Assembly (NCBI GenBank): GCA_947647615.1 | Contig: CANSKS010000014.1 | Location: forward strand, 1-53,605 | DNA length: 53,605 nt | Origin: an uncultured Neglectibacter sp. | Lineage (GTDB): Bacteria > Bacillota > Clostridia > Oscillospirales > Acutalibacteraceae | Direction: 5' to 3' | Shown: in pieces, positions 52,736 to 53,605 of the stretch | Layout: each line of letters begins with the position of its first letter | Numbering within the stretch: position 1 is the first letter of the stretch | Program-made: the position numbers and the translations under genes | The notes under the pieces: model-generated | Seen by the model: the letters and a program-made list of their open reading frames with translations, nothing else | The model's database searches: none | Told to the model about the DNA's origin: nothing

Positions 52736-53211
52736 ATGGCCGCTTCCCTGCCCGCTTCCAAAAGTTCCGCGAAAGACTCTCCCATTCTGGCGGCCACATG
52801 ATGGTAAAAAATTTCCAGCTCCTCTTCCAGCTTTTTGCGGCACCGCCGGTAGACCTCCGTACTCTGGCCGAAGGGGTCTTCAATATAACTCGGCACATAA
52901 ATCTTCTGCATAGGCACCCCGGCTTGCTCCAAAATATAGCCGTGCGTTTTCGACATGGTAAAGTACAAGTCCCAAACCGGAATTTCTTCTCCGGTAAGCC
53001 GCCGGGCCACATGCCCGCCAATTTCCACGCCGATCTCCCGGCAGACCTCCACCGCCTGGGGCGAAACAGGGCTGCCCTCCACCGCGGAAAGCCCCGCGCT
53101 TTGGCACAGCACTTTTTCTTCCATGCCTTTCTCCAGCATCATTTTGCGGAATATCCCTTCCGCCATGGGGCTTCTGCAGGTATTGCCCGTACATATAAAA
53201 AGTACTTTCAT
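52732..53211 (-). CDS. Low-molecular-weight protein phosphatase, YwlE (arginine phosphatase) type
   Basis: The 159-residue protein has the active-site loop CTGNTCRSPM at residues 7-16 and the C-terminal catalytic Asp in YIEDPFGQ. In this superfamily a Thr at the fifth loop position (CTGNTCRS) marks the protein-arginine phosphatase YwlE, whereas tyrosine phosphatases usually have Ile. It therefore probably removes McsB-type arginine phosphates. The ATG at 53211 follows AAGGAGAC. Its ATGA overlaps the rimI start, so it is the first gene of an operon with rimI and tsaD. Confidence 0.88.
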   Translation of the reverse strand: MKVLFICTGNTCRSPMAEGIFRKMMLEKGMEEKVLCQSAGLSAVEGSPVSPQAVEVCREIGVEIGGHVARRLTGEEIPVWDLYFTMSKTHGYILEQAGVPMQKIYVPSYIEDPFGQSTEVYRRCRKKLEEELEIFYHHVAARMGESFAELLEAGREAAI

Positions 53212-53605
53212 ACATTGTCTCCTTACCGATCTTTCCAGACCGCGCATTTCTGGCGTTCCGGGGTTTATTGTACCATATCGGCGTGAGCCTTTCCATGACT
53301 AAACTGCAAATTTTTTTCTTTCCCTTCCCTCCCGCCTCCAAAAACCGGCAAAAAAGCGCCTCCCCTTTTTTCCGGTGCTTCGTGAAACAAGGAAACCGGC
53401 CTATGATCGCAGTCATAGGTCGGTTTCCCTGTTATGTTATACACCGCCGCGGCAGCGCCCAAGGCCCCACAATCCATCCGTCACGGCTGCGCCCAAGGCT
53501 CCCTTGTGTAAAGGGAGCCTTGGGTACTGCGCAAAAGCCCAGACTGCACGGCACACCCATGTCATGAAAGCCGCGTGAAGGTACTGTGTGCCTTCCGGTA
53601 GGCGT
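53212..53605. repeat. Gene-free, palindrome-rich right end
   Basis: An extended -10 box for the phosphatase operon (TGGTACAAT, minus strand, about 53275-53267) is followed by a 16-bp stem with a six-base loop (53391-53406 with 53413-53428) and a 13-bp stem (53492-53504 with 53512-53524, CCCAAGGCTCCCT type). The second resembles dispersed palindromic repeats I associate with gut Clostridia. No gene is seen here. Confidence 0.5.

Overview
The window looks like chromosome from a moderately GC-rich, flagellated, anaerobic gut member of the Clostridia, probably Oscillospirales-like. That assignment is inferred from gene content: LplABC-type sugar ABC transporters, AraC regulators paired with glycosidases, a DUF1846 protein, YwlE-type phosphatase, corrinoid-methyltransferase-like UroD paralogs, strong AGGAGG ribosome-binding sites and TTGACA/TATAAT promoters. 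I found no rRNA, tRNA, CRISPR array, prophage or complete insertion sequence.

Region 1 (1-17.2 kb) is mostly carbohydrate and carbon metabolism. It holds a C39-like peptidase, lactaldehyde reductase FucO, an alpha-xylosidase YicI divergent from an AraC regulator, a sugar-transfer ATP-grasp protein, two UroD-family proteins, a GH13 alpha-glucosidase, a small XRE regulator with a 42-residue membrane partner, a two-domain acetyltransferase, a zinc-finger/LuxR/DUF2087 regulator, a fructokinase, a phosphohexomutase and a MazG-like pyrophosphatase. A promoter-hairpin-terminator unit with no gene lies at about 6.0-6.15 kb.

Region 2 (17.2-28.1 kb) is an oligosaccharide uptake locus: two permeases and two tandem, partly gene-converted solute-binding lipoproteins, divergent from an AraC regulator. 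An AlbA_2/ATPase regulator and a second pair of UroD-family proteins follow.

Region 3 (28.1-35.5 kb) is housekeeping: murF and murE separated by a hairpin-rich spacer, a 5'-truncated acetyltransferase, a sugar isomerase-like protein, cysK and a DUF1846 protein.

Region 4 (35.8-45.5 kb) is the most unusual part. A flagellin lacking its whole conserved N-terminal domain is followed by two isolated copies of a flagellin 3' end with palindromes. Downstream, on the same strand, lies a tight four-gene operon: a sulfotransferase-like 669-residue protein, a CysC-like kinase, an IspD-like nucleotidyltransferase and an FGGY sugar/polyol kinase. I infer a surface or flagellin modification pathway that may use a 3'-phosphorylated CDP-linked donor with a sulfotransferase-fold transferase. 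A DHHW/MBOAT O-acyltransferase pair lies next to it on the other strand.

Region 5 (45.6-53.6 kb) has an SPFH protein co-transcribed with a ribbon-helix-helix protein from a consensus promoter that overlaps a 13-bp palindrome. It also has a PHP phosphoesterase, a solitary serine recombinase, ilvB-ilvN, a lipoprotein, and a tsaD-rimI-arginine phosphatase operon. The window ends in repeat-like palindromic DNA.
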